A stretch of 64,000 nt of DNA from Paraburkholderia sp. Ac-20340 (lineage in GTDB: Bacteria > Pseudomonadota > Gammaproteobacteria > Burkholderiales > Burkholderiaceae), in NCBI RefSeq assembly GCF_017104965.1, contig NZ_JAAGPR010000003.1, positions 124,001-188,000 on the forward strand, given 5' to 3'. The notes beneath the pieces are model-generated. The model saw only the letters and a program-made list of their open reading frames with translations, had not been told where the DNA came from and ran no database searches. This document shows, piece by piece, positions 7,974-16,543 of the stretch. A program made the translations under genes and the position numbers. Every line of letters starts with the position of its first letter. Within the stretch, counting starts at the first letter, position 1.

Positions 7974-9416
7974 ATGGCCAGACTGATAGTCGTCTCGAAC
8001 CGCGTGGCGACGCCCACGGAAACCAAAGGCTCGGCGGGCGGCCTGGCGGTTGGCGTGTTCGGCGCGCTCAAGGACGCGGGCGGGGTGTGGTTCGGCTGGA
8101 GCGGCGATGTGGTGAGCGAGACGGTCGCCAACGCCGGCCCCACGCTCGTGCAGGAAGGCGCGGTGACGTTCGCGACGGTCGGCCTCACGAAAAAGGATTA
8201 CGACCAGTACTACCGCGGGTTTTCGAACGCGACGCTCTGGCCGGTGTTCCACTATCGCAACGACCTGGCGCGTTACGAGCGCGACGAATACGCCGGTTAT
8301 CGACGCGTCAATGCGTGGCTCGCCCACAAGCTGATGAAGCTGATCGAGCCCGACGACATCATCTGGGTCCACGACTACCATCTGATTCCGTTCGCGGAGG
8401 CGCTGCGTTCGGAAGGCCTGCGCAACCGCATCGGCTTCTTTCTGCATATTCCGTTTCCGTCGCCGCAGGTGCTGCAGACGATTCCGCCGCACGACGAACT
8501 CGTCAAATCGCTGTGCTGTTACGACCTGCTCGGTTTCCAGACCCGCAACGACCAGCAGGCGTTTCACGACTACATGGCGCGCGAGGCGCGCGGCGTCGTG
8601 CGCGAACTGGGTGAGAAGACGGGCGAGAAGACGGGCGAGAAGGGCCGGCAGGGCGAGCACGAAGGCGAAATCGAAGCCTACGGGCGCAAGCTGCGCACGG
8701 GCGTGTATCGCATCGGCGTGTTTCCCGACGAAATCGCCGAACAGGCCGCGCGCTACGAAAGCCGCCAGCATGTGCTCGATCTCAAGCAGAGCCTCGAAGG
8801 GCGCAAGCTCATTATGAGCGTGGATCGGCTCGATTATTCGAAGGGGCTGGTCGAGCGCTTTCACGCGTTCGAACAGTTGCTCGAACATTCGCCCGAATGG
8901 CGCGGCAAGGTCACGCTCGTGCAGATCGCGCCGCCAACGCGCTCGGATGTGGCCAGCTACAAGGTGATCCGCGAGGAACTGGAGCGCGAGGCCGGGCGCA
9001 TCAATGGCCGCTATTCGGGCCTCGATTACACGCCGATCCGCTATCTGAGCCAGCAGTACGACCGCTGGAAGCTGATGTCGCTGTTTCGCGAATCGCAGAT
9101 CGGCTATGTCACGCCGCTGCACGACGGCATGAATCTGGTCGCGAAGGAATACGTGGCCGCACAGAATCCCGACGATCCCGGCGTGCTGGTGCTGTCGATT
9201 TTCGCGGGCGCGGCGGCGGAGCTGAGCGGCGCGCTGCTGGTGAATCCGCACGACGCGACGGGCATGTCCGAAGCGCTGGAGCGCGCGTTGGCGATGCCGC
9301 TCGCCGAGCGCCGGGAGCGCCACGAAACCAATATGGCGGCGCTGCGCCGCAACGATCTGGGCGTGTGGCGCGACCGTTTCTTGCGCGATCTGGCGAGCGT
9401 GCCGCAGCCGCGTTGA
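7974..9416 (+). CDS. otsA: trehalose-6-phosphate synthase
   Basis: A 480-residue GT20 enzyme that joins UDP-glucose and glucose-6-phosphate. Motifs seen: MARLIVVSNRVA at the start, GGLAVGV, the DYHLIPFAEALR segment, FFLHIPFPS, VDRLDYSKGL and PLHDGMNLVAKEYVA. An unusual Lys/Glu-rich insert (GEKT-GEKT-GEKG, residues about 213-224) comes from a 12-bp tandem repeat. AAGGAG lies 6 nt before the ATG. No otsB (phosphatase) gene is in the window, so dephosphorylation must be encoded elsewhere. Confidence 0.95.
   Translation: MARLIVVSNRVATPTETKGSAGGLAVGVFGALKDAGGVWFGWSGDVVSETVANAGPTLVQEGAVTFATVGLTKKDYDQYYRGFSNATLWPVFHYRNDLARYERDEYAGYRRVNAWLAHKLMKLIEPDDIIWVHDYHLIPFAEALRSEGLRNRIGFFLHIPFPSPQVLQTIPPHDELVKSLCCYDLLGFQTRNDQQAFHDYMAREARGVVRELGEKTGEKTGEKGRQGEHEGEIEAYGRKLRTGVYRIGVFPDEIAEQAARYESRQHVLDLKQSLEGRKLIMSVDRLDYSKGLVERFHAFEQLLEHSPEWRGKVTLVQIAPPTRSDVASYKVIREELEREAGRINGRYSGLDYTPIRYLSQQYDRWKLMSLFRESQIGYVTPLHDGMNLVAKEYVAAQNPDDPGVLVLSIFAGAAAELSGALLVNPHDATGMSEALERALAMPLAERRERHETNMAALRRNDLGVWRDRFLRDLASVPQPR
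8610..8645 (+). repeat. 12-bp in-frame tandem repeat within otsA
   Basis: Three consecutive 12-bp units (8610-8621, 8622-8633, 8634-8645) of the form GGYGAGAAGACG encode GEKT, GEKT and GEKG. The frame is kept, so copy-number change would alter a surface loop by four residues per unit. Confidence 0.85.
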
Positions 9417-9429
9417 CGCAGCTTGCGCG

Positions 9430-9511
9430 ATGAGGCGTAGAGGATTGCGTATGATCCGGCGTTGATCTTCGGCCAGCGCGCCGCCCGTCATTCACGTCGT
9501 CTACGCCTCAT
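9430..9511. repeat. 12-bp inverted repeat spanning the otsA-ATPase gap
   Basis: ATGAGGCGTAGA at 9430-9441 has its exact reverse complement TCTACGCCTCAT at 9500-9511. The right arm overlaps the first two bases of the ATPase start codon (ATG at 9510). The arms could pair across a 58-nt loop in the mRNA and bury the start. Confidence 0.7.
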
Positions 9512-10688
9512 GCTCACCACGCTCGCCATCGCCAATTACCGCTCGCTGCGCGAGCTTATCGTGCCGCTTGGACCGCTCAACGTGATTACCGGTCCGAACG
9601 GCAGCGGCAAATCCAATCTCTATCGCGCGCTGCGTCTGCTCGCGCTCACGGCGCGCGGTGGCGTGATTCCGTCGCTGGCGCGCGAAGGCGGGCTGCAATC
9701 GACGCTCTGGGCGGGTCCCGAGCGCTTTTCGCGCGCCGTGACCGCGGGCGAGCACGCAGTGCAGGGCACGGTGCGCAAGGACGCGGTGAGTCTCAAGCTC
9801 GGCTTTGCGGGCGAGACCTTTGGTTACGCGATCGATCTGGGCTTGCCGCCGCCCGCGTCCACCTCGCAGTTTTCGCTCGATCCGGTCATCAAGCGCGAGT
9901 GCATCTGGAGCGGGCCGGTGCTGCGTCCGTCCGCGCTGCTGGTGGATCGCCAGGGGCCGATGATCCGCATCCGCGACGATGAAGACGGCCGGCGCGGCGA
10001 ATGGTCCACGCTCGCGCAGCCGGTGGCGAGTTTCGACAGCATGATGACCGAGTACGCCGACCCGCGCAGCGCGCCCGAGATGATCGCGGTGCGCGAGCAG
10101 ATCCGCTCGTGGCGCTTCTACGACCACTTCCGCACCGACCAGCACGCGAGCGCGCGCCAGGTGCAGATCGGCACGCATTCCCCCGTACTCGCCGACGATG
10201 GCGCGAATCTGGCGGCGGCCTTGCAGACGATCCGCGAGATCGGCGATGGCGCGGCGCTCGATAACGCCATCGGCGATGCGTTTCCGGGCGCGCGCGTCGA
10301 GATCGTCAATCACGAAGGGCGGTTCGAAGTGGCGCTGCGCCAGGAAGGGCTGTTGCGGCCCTTGCGCGGCGCGGAGCTTTCCGACGGCACGCTGCGCTAT
10401 CTGCTGCTTGCAGCGGCGCTGCTGAGCCCGCGTCCGCCCGCGCTGCTGGTGCTCGACGAGCCGGAAACCAGCCTGCATCCCGATCTGCTGCCGTCGCTCG
10501 CGCGCCTGATTGCGCGGGCGTCGACGCAATCGCAGGTGCTGGTCGTCTCGCACGCGGCGCGGCTCGTGGCGGCGCTGGAGCGCGAAGCGGGCAGCCAGTC
10601 GATCGTGCTGGAGCGGCGTCTGGGCGCCACCAGCTTTGCCGATCCCGATTCCCTCGACGTGCCCGCATGGAAGTGGCCGACGCGCTGA
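9510..10688 (+). CDS. AAA-family ATPase (RecF/OLD-like, no nuclease domain seen)
   Basis: A 392-residue ABC-type ATPase. It begins LTTLAIANYRSLRELIVPLG and has Walker A GPNGSGKSN at about residues 28-36, a signature-like LSDGTLRYL stretch near 292, and Walker B LLVLDEPETSLHPDL near 312-325. The layout matches stand-alone AAA_21/OLD-like ATPases. No TOPRIM domain follows, so it is not a full OLD nuclease. Function is unknown; relatives act in DNA repair or phage defence, but no partner gene is adjacent. ATG 9510 is chosen over an upstream TTG at 9462 because homology begins there. Confidence 0.82.
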   Translation: MLTTLAIANYRSLRELIVPLGPLNVITGPNGSGKSNLYRALRLLALTARGGVIPSLAREGGLQSTLWAGPERFSRAVTAGEHAVQGTVRKDAVSLKLGFAGETFGYAIDLGLPPPASTSQFSLDPVIKRECIWSGPVLRPSALLVDRQGPMIRIRDDEDGRRGEWSTLAQPVASFDSMMTEYADPRSAPEMIAVREQIRSWRFYDHFRTDQHASARQVQIGTHSPVLADDGANLAAALQTIREIGDGAALDNAIGDAFPGARVEIVNHEGRFEVALRQEGLLRPLRGAELSDGTLRYLLLAAALLSPRPPALLVLDEPETSLHPDLLPSLARLIARASTQSQVLVVSHAARLVAALEREAGSQSIVLERRLGATSFADPDSLDVPAWKWPTR

Positions 10689-10988
10689 GCATGGCTCGCC
10701 CGGGCGCCGTTGTATCCGCATGTAAATCAGTATGAAAAATTGCAAGAGCGGGGGCGAGGCGGCGTCGATTGCCGAATAATGGATCGCTGGTACGCCAGCA
10801 AAAGCGGGCGCGTTCGGTCCCCGGAACGCCCGCTGCGTGTGCGCTTTGTGACACCTCGCTTACAATGCCTCACGAGGTTCCCGAGGCAACGGGCGCGCAA
10901 TGTGCGTCACTCACGTGTTACCCATGCGTTACCCGTTTGCTTGACCCGATGGGCCCAGGCATCGCTGCCGAACACTGGAGACACCCCG
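10689..10988. other. 300-bp gene-free gap before the glycosyltransferase gene
   Basis: It contains a 10-bp palindrome CGCCCGGGCG (10695-10704), an imperfect hairpin at 10803-10834 and a possible -10 box TACAAT at 10861-10866, without a convincing -35. Probably the promoter and leader of the downstream gene. Confidence 0.45.
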
Positions 10989-12056
10989 ATGAGAATTGCG
11001 CAGATCGCTCCGCTGACCGAATCGGTCCCGCCCAAGCTCTATGGCGGCACGGAACGCGCCGTGTCGTACATCACCGAGGCGCTGGTCGAGCTCGGCCATG
11101 ACGTGACGCTGTTCGCCAGCGGCGATTCCGTCACGAGCGCGAAGCTCGAACCGGTCTGGCCGCGCGCGCTGCGTCTCGATCCCGCGATTCGCGACCGCGT
11201 GGCGCCGCACATGCTGCTGATGGAACTGGTGCGCCGCCAGGCCGATCAGTTCGACGTGCTGCACTTCCATATGGACTACTACTCGTTTTCGGTGTTCAAG
11301 CGCCAGGAAACGCCGTTCGTGACCACGCTGCATGGCCGTCTGGATCTGCCCGAGCAGCAGCCGGTGTTCGACACCTTCAACACCGCGCCGGTCATCTCGA
11401 TCTCCAACTCGCAGCGCCAGCCGATCCCGCAGGCCAAATGGCTGCGCACGGTCTATCACGGCCTGCCCGAAAATCTCTACACGCCGCAGCCGGTCGAGCA
11501 GCGCTATCTGGCGTTTCTCGGGCGCATTTCGCCGGAAAAGCGCGTCGATACGGCGATCCGCATTGCCCAGCGTTGCGGCCTGCCGATCCGCATCGCCGCC
11601 AAGGTCGACGAAGCCGACCGCGAGTATTTCGAGCGCGAGATCAAGCCGCTGTTCGCATTGCCGAACGTCGATTTCGTCGGCGAGATCAACGACAGCCAGA
11701 AAGCCGAGTTTCTTTCGGGCGCCCATGCGCTGCTGTTCCCGATCGACTGGCCGGAGCCGTTCGGTCTGGTGATGATCGAGGCGATGGCCTGCGGCACGCC
11801 GGTGATCGCCTTCAATCGCGGCGCGGTGCCGGAAGTGGTGGACGACGGCGTATCGGGTTTTATCGTCGAAGACGAGATTGGCGCGGTGGCCGCCATCAAT
11901 CGTCTCGCGCGCGTGCCGCGTGACGGTGTGCGCCGCCGCTTCGAGGAACGCTTCACCTCGCATCGCATGGCGCAGCAGTATGTGGAGGCGTATCAGGCGG
12001 TGATTCGCGCGAACCGGCGTTCGCGTTTCAAGGTGATCGATACGTCCGCGACCTGA
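10989..12056 (+). CDS. glycosyltransferase family 4 protein
   Basis: A 355-residue GT-B fold retaining glycosyltransferase. N-terminal IAQIAPL and GGTERAVSYI mark the acceptor domain. FLGRISPEKR (near residue 178) and EPFGLVMIEAMACGTPVIAF with RGAVPEVV (near 257-285) form the nucleotide-sugar site with the EX7E motif. GGAG at 10977-10980 precedes the ATG by 8 nt. A longer in-frame start at 10710 crosses the promoter region and is rejected. The sugar and acceptor cannot be named; it stands alone rather than in a polysaccharide cluster. Confidence 0.87.
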   Translation: MRIAQIAPLTESVPPKLYGGTERAVSYITEALVELGHDVTLFASGDSVTSAKLEPVWPRALRLDPAIRDRVAPHMLLMELVRRQADQFDVLHFHMDYYSFSVFKRQETPFVTTLHGRLDLPEQQPVFDTFNTAPVISISNSQRQPIPQAKWLRTVYHGLPENLYTPQPVEQRYLAFLGRISPEKRVDTAIRIAQRCGLPIRIAAKVDEADREYFEREIKPLFALPNVDFVGEINDSQKAEFLSGAHALLFPIDWPEPFGLVMIEAMACGTPVIAFNRGAVPEVVDDGVSGFIVEDEIGAVAAINRLARVPRDGVRRRFEERFTSHRMAQQYVEAYQAVIRANRRSRFKVIDTSAT

Positions 12057-12080
12057 GCGCGGACGTCGATCCGCAGCGCG

Positions 12081-12668
12081 TTACAGCTTCAGTTGCGTGA
12101 TCTTGGTGGTGCCGAGCGACAGATCGCCGATCAACCCGCTGTTGGTCAGCACGAAGACTTCGACGGGTTTGACGGCGGTGGTGGTGTCGATCTTGCCGTT
12201 GGCGCCCACCTTGACGGCGGCCACCGAGGCGTCGCCGCCCACCGACCAGCCTTCCGAGGTCCGCAGCCGCTCGAGCGCGTCTTCGGTCATGAACAGATAC
12301 ACCACGGCTTTCGACTGCATGCCGAGCGTCGCGCCCACCGACGCGCCCGTCGTGCTGTAGTAGCCCACCGTGCTGCCGCCGACGCGCAACGCGCCGTCGC
12401 CGTGCTCGCCACCGATGCCGATACCGGCCTGAATCACCTGCGGGAACACCAGCACGCCACGCGCCTTGCCGACCAGCTCGCGCGCGCCCGGCACGGTCTG
12501 GAACAGGCGCGACATCGTGCCGTCGACGCTGGCGTCGATCGACTGGCGGCGCGCGTCGTTGGTTTGATCGGTGGGTGGCGTGCTGCCGGTGGTCGAGCAG
12601 CCTGCGAGAGCCGCACTGGCGAGTGCGATGGCAACCGATGCTCTCAGGATGAAGCGACGTCCTTGCAT
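12081..12668 (-). CDS. SYLF-domain (YSC84) lipoprotein
   Basis: A 195-residue predicted lipoprotein: the signal sequence ends LAGC with the lipid-carrying Cys at residue 24. The SYLF/Ysc84 lipid-binding domain follows (ARGVLVFPQVIQAGIGIGGEHGDGALRV, then TGASVGATLGMQSKAVVYLFMTEDAL, and a C-terminal sheet ending TTKITQL). Similar Burkholderia lipoproteins bind lipids at the outer membrane. ATG 12668 is preceded by GGAG; the upstream in-frame extension lacks sense as a signal peptide. It is convergent with the glycosyltransferase gene. Confidence 0.88.
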   Translation of the reverse strand: MQGRRFILRASVAIALASAALAGCSTTGSTPPTDQTNDARRQSIDASVDGTMSRLFQTVPGARELVGKARGVLVFPQVIQAGIGIGGEHGDGALRVGGSTVGYYSTTGASVGATLGMQSKAVVYLFMTEDALERLRTSEGWSVGGDASVAAVKVGANGKIDTTTAVKPVEVFVLTNSGLIGDLSLGTTKITQLKL

Positions 12669-12855
12669 GTTGTTCTCCGTTCTGTTTTCCGGAAAGCCGA
12701 ACCGCCGCGGCGCTGCCGATGACGAATCAGCCTCGTCGTTATAGCACAGGCTTTCAAATGACCATTCGGAGCGGGCACGGAAATCGCGCAGCGGCCGCGC
12801 GCCGCCACCAGCAAGGCCTGGCGGGGTGGAGGAAAGCAAACGAGAGCGGGGAAAA

Positions 12856-13302
12856 TCAGGGTTCCGGCACGATTTTGGCGGCCGGCGGGCGCCGTAGCGC
12901 GCGGCGAATCGCGCCGATCACGATGCCGAACACGAGCAGCCCGACGGCCGGCACGACCCAGTAACCGACAAACGCATGCCAGAGATAGCGCACGAGCGTC
13001 ATGCGGCGTTGCGCGTATTCGTCGCGAGCGGTTTGCCAGACGGCGGCGTTTTCGGCCAGCACGGCCTGCGGGCAAGCCGAGGCGCCCGCGCTCCCGGGCG
13101 TGCCCTGGCAGTGCAGCGGGGCGCCGGCGTTGCGTTCGGCGTCGGTGAAGGTCCACGAGGTGAGCGCGCGCTGCAGATCCGCGCGGTTATAGGCCATTTC
13201 CTCCTGGATCTCGCGCACCGCGACGATCATCACCGGCACGAGCCAGAACACCATCACCAGCATCCAGCGGCGAAACCAGCGATTCTTGTGTCTCCATGCC
13301 AT
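12856..13302 (-). CDS. unknown two-segment membrane protein
   Basis: A 148-residue protein I do not recognise. Positive N-terminus (MAWRHKNRWFRR), a membrane helix at about residues 12-30, a soluble middle of about 80 residues holding a cysteine pair (LHC...ACPQ), a second helix at about 109-130, then a basic, proline-rich tail. The middle loop is predicted periplasmic. Upstream of the start lies a palindrome (13317-13331) repeated near psiF. It reads toward the SYLF gene on the same strand, 187 bp away. Confidence 0.7.
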   Translation of the reverse strand: MAWRHKNRWFRRWMLVMVFWLVPVMIVAVREIQEEMAYNRADLQRALTSWTFTDAERNAGAPLHCQGTPGSAGASACPQAVLAENAAVWQTARDEYAQRRMTLVRYLWHAFVGYWVVPAVGLLVFGIVIGAIRRALRRPPAAKIVPEP

Positions 13303-13316
13303 CTGCGCCTCCGTTC

Positions 13317-13331
13317 GATGCCGATGGCATC
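13317..13331. repeat. 15-bp palindromic repeat, copy 1
   Basis: GATGCCGATGGCATC: arms GATGCC/GGCATC around GAT. It lies 14 bp upstream of the membrane-protein start. An identical copy is at 13563-13577. Confidence 0.6.
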
Positions 13332-13471
13332 AAGCAGGATCAGCCTGTGTAGGTCGGCCCGATGGCGATAGACGTTTTCGTATAAGGGAAGGGGCCGCTG
13401 GAGCCATCATAGGAGAAAAATGGCGCGCCGGCGCGAGGTCCTGGCGGTTCGCGTTGCACGAACCACACCAT

Positions 13472-13513
13472 AAAAAACGACGCGCCGCAGCAAAATGCCG
13501 GGGCGCGTCGTTT
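13472..13513 (-). terminator. Rho-independent terminator of psiF
   Basis: Reading leftward, a 12-bp stem (13502-13513 with 13475-13486) closes a 15-nt loop and runs into a U-tract from the A-run at 13472-13477. It sits about 70 bp beyond the psiF stop. Confidence 0.8.
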
Positions 13514-13562
13514 GCCGATGCACTGCGCGATGCTTCGCCAGGTTGATCAGGAATCCCTGGCG

Positions 13563-13577
13563 GATGCCGATGGCATC
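13563..13577. repeat. 15-bp palindromic repeat, copy 2
   Basis: Exact second copy of GATGCCGATGGCATC, located 3 bp past the psiF stop codon on the reverse strand. Confidence 0.6.
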
Positions 13578-13580
13578 GAA

Positions 13581-13910
13581 TCAGCTCTTGGTCGAGAGGC
13601 AGGTCTTCATGAAGGCTTTACGGTCGTCGCCTTTCTTGTCGGCGGCTTGCGTGTTGCAGGACTTCATGCGTTCCTGTTGCGTCATCTTGGTGGCCGGGGC
13701 CGCGCCGCTTGCCGACAGACATTGCTTCATGAAGGCCTTGCGGTCGTCGCCTTTCTTGTCGGCGGCCTGCGTGTTGCAGGTCTTCATTTTCGACTGCTGG
13801 CTATTCATGGCAGCGCCCGAAGCGGCGGCCGGAGCAGCGGTCTGTGCGAACGCCGGTGCGGCGAACACGCCGCCCAGCACGATTGCAGCAATGACGGATT
13901 GGATCTTCAT
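13581..13910 (-). CDS. PsiF-repeat secreted protein
   Basis: A 109-residue protein with a signal peptide (cleavage after AFA, residue 22). Two near-identical PsiF repeats follow (about residues 40-67 and 77-105), each with the pattern M-x2-CN-x2-A-x2-KKGDDRKAFM-x2-CL. PsiF was named as phosphate-starvation-inducible in E. coli; its molecular role is not known. The two cysteines per repeat probably form disulfides in the periplasm. No pho box was recognised. It is followed by a clear terminator. Confidence 0.88.
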   Translation of the reverse strand: MKIQSVIAAIVLGGVFAAPAFAQTAAPAAASGAAMNSQQSKMKTCNTQAADKKGDDRKAFMKQCLSASGAAPATKMTQQERMKSCNTQAADKKGDDRKAFMKTCLSTKS

Positions 13911-14098
13911 CGTTCACTCCCATGGGATATCGACATTGTCGGTAGTCGTGCGCGCAGGCCGCTGGTTCGTCACATCCTTGCCCATCGCCGCAACCATTAT
14001 GGCAAAGCCAACCTGAAAACGGACCGGCGCACGCTTCGGTTGACGTGCGCTACGGCACAATGCGATCTATCTGCATCGCACGCACAAGGAGACAGGCC

Positions 14099-14395
14099 AT
14101 GCATTACCTCTTGATGTACGAACTCGCCGACGATTACCTCGACCGGCGCGCCGAACATCGCCACGCGCATCTCGCGCTCGCGTGGGCGGCGGCGGAGCGC
14201 GGCGAATTGCTGCTCGCAGGCGCGATCGCCGATCCCGTCGACAATGCGCTGCTGCTGTTCCAGGGAGACAGCCCGGCCGCCGCCGAAGCCTTCGCGCACG
14301 CCGATCCCTATGTGCAGGCCGGGCTCGTGAAAGCATGGCGCGTGCGGCCGTGGCAAACCGTGGTGGGCGAACACGCGGCAAGCCCGGTGCGTTGA
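14099..14395 (+). CDS. YciI-family protein
   Basis: A 98-residue protein with the ferredoxin-like YciI fold: MHYLLMYEL start, R(A)EHRHAHL with the conserved His, a GAIADPVD strand-turn, and ADPYVQAGLVKAWRVRPW at the end. Members resemble muconolactone isomerase-like or dehydrochlorinase-like enzymes, but most have no assigned reaction. ATG 14099 follows AAGGAG-like sequence at about 14087-14092. It stands alone between psiF (divergent) and the phosphoribosyltransferase gene (convergent). Confidence 0.85.
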   Translation: MHYLLMYELADDYLDRRAEHRHAHLALAWAAAERGELLLAGAIADPVDNALLLFQGDSPAAAEAFAHADPYVQAGLVKAWRVRPWQTVVGEHAASPVR

Positions 14396-14436
14396 ATGCC
14401 GATGCCCGCACAACGATCGAGGTCGAGCGGTCGCGT

Positions 14437-15105
14437 CTAATGCGATTCGTCTGACGAGCCGGCCGCGGCGCGATCGAGCAGATCGCGCACGGTTTCGTCA
14501 TCGACCTGAGTGAAATCGGCGTAGAACTGGCCCACGCTCATGAACGACGCGGGCGTCTGCACGCAGACGAAATCGTCGACGGTGCCGTCCAGCCGCGCGC
14601 GTGCGCCCGCAGGCGCAACCGGCAGCGCGGCCACGATGCGCGCGGGTCCAAGCGAGGCCAGCGCCAGCGCAGCGGCCTTGAGCGACGCGCCGGTGGCCAT
14701 GCCGTCGTCGATGAGCAGCGCCACGCAGCCCGCTACCGGCACGGCCGCGCGCTCGCCGCGATAACGCGCCTCGCGCCGCCCCAGTTCGATGCGCGCGAGC
14801 GCCAGCGCGCTCTGCAATTGCGCCTCGCTCACGCCGGCTTCGCGGATCAGCGCTTCGTCCACGTATTGCGCGCCGTTCGAGGAGAGGGCGCCCATCGCCA
14901 GTTCGGGTTGCCACGGCACGCCGAGCTTGCACACGGGCAAGACGTCGAGCGGCGCGCCCAGCGCTTGCGCCACGTCAAACGCGACCGGCACGCCGCCGCG
15001 CGGCAATGCGAGCACGACCACATCGCGCCGCCCGCCATAAGGCGCGACGAGTTGCGCGGCGAGTTGACGCCCCGCCTCGCGGCGATCGGTGAATGGGCGA
15101 TTCAT
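14437..15105 (-). CDS. phosphoribosyltransferase-domain protein
   Basis: A 222-residue type I PRTase-fold protein. It begins F-x-DRREAGRQLA and has ALPRGGVPVA (near residue 33) and the PRPP loop LLIDDGMATGAS (near 130). A final VGQFYADFTQV segment is shared with a common family of stand-alone bacterial PRTase-like proteins whose substrate is unknown. ATG 15105 is preferred; upstream in-frame sequence is not conserved-looking. No purine or pyrimidine gene adjoins it, so a salvage role is unsupported. Confidence 0.87.
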   Translation of the reverse strand: MNRPFTDRREAGRQLAAQLVAPYGGRRDVVVLALPRGGVPVAFDVAQALGAPLDVLPVCKLGVPWQPELAMGALSSNGAQYVDEALIREAGVSEAQLQSALALARIELGRREARYRGERAAVPVAGCVALLIDDGMATGASLKAAALALASLGPARIVAALPVAPAGARARLDGTVDDFVCVQTPASFMSVGQFYADFTQVDDETVRDLLDRAAAGSSDESH

Positions 15106-15397
15106 GGCGCGTAGTGTCGACCCGGAAGCGATTTTCCGGCGCTCGGCAGCGAAGAAGAGAGGTGTCCAGTGTGCCACGCACGGGCTGAACCCGGCGCACA
15201 CTCGGCGGGAAAATACGCGATAAAAACCGCGCTCAAAACCCGAGCCAGGAATGAATGTCGTTCAGGCGTGCTGCATAGCCCGACGGGCGCAAAGGTCTCC
15301 CGCCGCGCACTCATTTGCATACGCGGATTTCTCGTTTGGCGCGGCCCGCGCGCGTGGTTAGCATGGCACCGTGCCTTTTACCGACGAGGTCCATGCC

Positions 15398-15619
15398 ATG
15401 TCCGAAACCGCCTGTTTTTCGCCGCGTGTGGTCGAACCCGCCGAAGCCGATGCCCCCGAAGGCCTTGGCCTCGCCCTGGAGCTGCGGCTCGCGCGGCCCA
15501 TCGACGGCATTGCGGGTCACGCGCTGCGCATTCACCTGCGGCGCGGCGCGCGTATGGATCAGGCGGAGACGCTGCGCGACCTGCTGCATGAAGTGGGCGC
15601 GGATATTGTCGTGTCCTGA
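15398..15619 (+). CDS. small unknown acidic protein
   Basis: A 73-residue protein with no family I recognise. It has no signal peptide or membrane segment. The middle reads LGLALELRLARPIDGIAGHALRI, suggesting a beta-alpha unit, and the end MDQAETLRDLLHEVGADIVV suggests an amphipathic helix. GAGGT at 15386-15390 is 7 nt before the ATG, which favours 15398 over an ATG nine codons earlier. It is convergent with the LysR gene 23 bp away. Confidence 0.6.
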   Translation: MSETACFSPRVVEPAEADAPEGLGLALELRLARPIDGIAGHALRIHLRRGARMDQAETLRDLLHEVGADIVVS

Positions 15620-15642
15620 GCGTCGTGTCGTGAGCGCAGCGC

Positions 15643-16500
15643 CTAGTCGAGCGGCGTCGCGAACAGCGCGTCGAGCAGATTGGACGATGAGGAATCGGCC
15701 AGACGCGTGAGCGACTCCACCATACGCACCTGGCAATCCACGAGCGGAATCGCGCGAATGCGCCGCGATTCGCCGAATTCCGCGCCCGCGATCACGCCCG
15801 CGCCCACGCCTTGCGCGATGGCGGTCTGCAGCGCCTCGCGGCCATCCACGTAAAGCACCGGCTGCACCTGCAGCCCCTTGCGCACCAGTTCGGCTTCGAG
15901 CAGTTGCTGCGTGACCGAGTGCGCCTCGCGGAAGATCATCGGTTCGCGCACCAGTTCCTCGTAGGTCATGCGGCGCTTTTTCGCGGCCGGGCTGTCGGCG
16001 GGCACGACCGCCACGAGCGGCTCCTCGCGTAGCACGCGCGTCTGCAGGCGGCTATGCACCTGATGCGCGGCGGTAATCGCCGCGTCGACTTCGCTCGACA
16101 GCACGCGCCGCATACATTCGGTCGCGTTCGCAATGCCGAGCTTCACCACCACGCCCGGAAAACGGCGCCGGAACGCGCCGACGAGTTTGATCGCCAGATC
16201 GGGCGCATCGGCGACCAGCGCCAGTTCGCCCGATTCCAGCGCGCCCGCCGATTCCAGCAGCCGCCGCGCGTCGCGCTCGCAGCCCACCATCTGCCGCGTC
16301 ACCGCATAGAGCCTGCGGCCGAGTTCGGTCAGCTCGACGCCGCGCGGCGCGCGCTCGAACAGCTTCACGCCGAAATCGGCTTCCAGCCGCCGCACGTGGT
16401 CGGACACGGCGGGCTGGGTCAGCGAAAGCGCCTGTGCGGCGCGCGAAAAGCCGCCGTGTTCGGCGACGGCGTGGAAGGCGCGAAGCTGCGCGTATTGCAT
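15643..16500 (-). CDS. LysR-family regulator, probable controller of phnWX
   Basis: A 285-residue LTTR. The winged HTH is at residues 1-60 (FHAVAEHGGFSRAAQALSLTQPAVSDHVRRLE), followed by a substrate-binding domain. It is divergent from phnW with 124 bp between starts, the usual geometry for a LysR regulator of the adjacent operon. By context it probably senses 2-aminoethylphosphonate or a breakdown product. The shared region contains TTTAC-Y-GAT direct repeats and an ATCGAT-rich element that recurs before the asparaginase gene. Confidence 0.88.
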   Translation of the reverse strand: MQYAQLRAFHAVAEHGGFSRAAQALSLTQPAVSDHVRRLEADFGVKLFERAPRGVELTELGRRLYAVTRQMVGCERDARRLLESAGALESGELALVADAPDLAIKLVGAFRRRFPGVVVKLGIANATECMRRVLSSEVDAAITAAHQVHSRLQTRVLREEPLVAVVPADSPAAKKRRMTYEELVREPMIFREAHSVTQQLLEAELVRKGLQVQPVLYVDGREALQTAIAQGVGAGVIAGAEFGESRRIRAIPLVDCQVRMVESLTRLADSSSSNLLDALFATPLD

Positions 16501-16543
16501 GGCGGCTGACCTCTACGTTGCTATAAGTTTTACTGATATCGAC

